Below are positions 63,951-64,000 of a stretch of DNA of 64,000 nucleotides, piece by piece. The stretch is taken from positions 1 through 64,000 of the forward strand of contig CACMXO010000001.1 of NCBI GenBank assembly GCA_902617605.1. Direction: 5' to 3'. The notes under the pieces were generated by a model that had not been told where the DNA came from, made no database searches, and was given only the letters and a program-made list of their open reading frames with translations. The position numbers and the translations under genes are program-made. This DNA is from an uncultured Prochlorococcus sp. GTDB lineage: Bacteria > Cyanobacteriota > Cyanobacteriia > PCC-6307 > Cyanobiaceae. The stretch's first letter is position 1. Every line of letters begins with the position of its first letter.

Positions 63951-64000
63951 AACTTGGCCAAATTCAACAGGTGTCCCATTTTCTACGAGAATCTCTACTA
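63927..64000 (-). CDS. accB: Biotin carboxyl carrier protein of acetyl-CoA carboxylase (C-terminus only)
   Basis: The minus-strand frame from the right edge reads VEILVENGTPVEFGQVLMRV then KQS and stop. This is the C-terminal beta strand end of the biotinyl domain of AccB (ENGxPVEFGQ-L pattern). The biotinyl-lysine region lies outside the window. pdxA next to accB is a known cyanobacterial gene order. Confidence 0.8.
   Translation of the reverse strand, partial: VEILVENGTPVEFGQVLMRVKQS

Overview
The window is a piece of an AT-rich cyanobacterial chromosome, almost certainly a high-light-clade Prochlorococcus. The evidence is psbX next to ycf66, a high-light-inducible (Hlip) protein, an Flv1/Flv3 flavodiiron pair, the sufBCDS operon, a DUF6554 protein (a picocyanobacterial family), and a circularly permuted ssrA gene whose tag reads ANKIVSFSRQTAPVAA, the Prochlorococcus type. 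Genes are short, tightly packed and often overlap, as expected of a streamlined genome. No plasmid, phage structural gene, transposase, integrase, rRNA or CRISPR array is visible.

Layout. 1-7.4 kb: cysH (start outside the window), coaX, bcp, a phosphopantetheinyl transferase, rarA, pgm, a 56-aa membrane protein and a DUF4912 protein. 7.5-12.2 kb: the Fe-S assembly operon sufBCDS. 12.2-19.4 kb: S9 peptidase, peptide deformylase, HIT protein, SbmA/BacA-like ABC transporter with an Hlip gene, ycf66, psbX, YggT. 19.4-29.9 kb: accC, tRNA-Leu, an LpxB-like glycosyltransferase, a PRC-barrel protein beside smc, a LigD-phosphoesterase-like small protein, small membrane proteins and an RNA methyltransferase. 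30.0-32.5 kb: permuted tmRNA, aldo/keto reductase, ParA-type ATPase. 32.5-37.2 kb: an accessory island downstream of argJ. 37.2-52.3 kb: argJ, coaE, gatB, thiO, ndk, speA, alaS, flv3, an inserted TPR gene, flv1 and an FMN reductase. 52.3-64 kb: mrdA, a Cas4-like nuclease, guaA, cbiD, an aminotransferase, an AbrB-family membrane protein, DUF6554, HNH nuclease, epimerase, pdxA and the 3' end of accB.

The most interesting structure is at the 3' ends of two core genes. The last codons of argJ occur three times: the true gene end (37234-37263) and relics at 34260-34289 and about 32496-32516. The copies differ mainly by synonymous third-position changes and by stop codon. This is what serial site-specific insertion into the argJ 3' end would leave. 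Two cargo blocks lie between the copies. One holds a MTH1187-type thiamine-binding protein, a protein with an internal 48-bp duplication, a probable ~150-nt structured small RNA with its own promoter and terminator, and two tiny genes with unusually strong Shine-Dalgarno sites. The other holds a Z1-domain superfamily II helicase facing a 181-aa protein of unknown function, a candidate minimal defence module. The same pattern occurs at flv3: a TPR gene sits between the true flv3 end and one or two relic copies of its last codons before flv1. No recombinase is visible in the window, so any mobilising enzyme would have to act from elsewhere.
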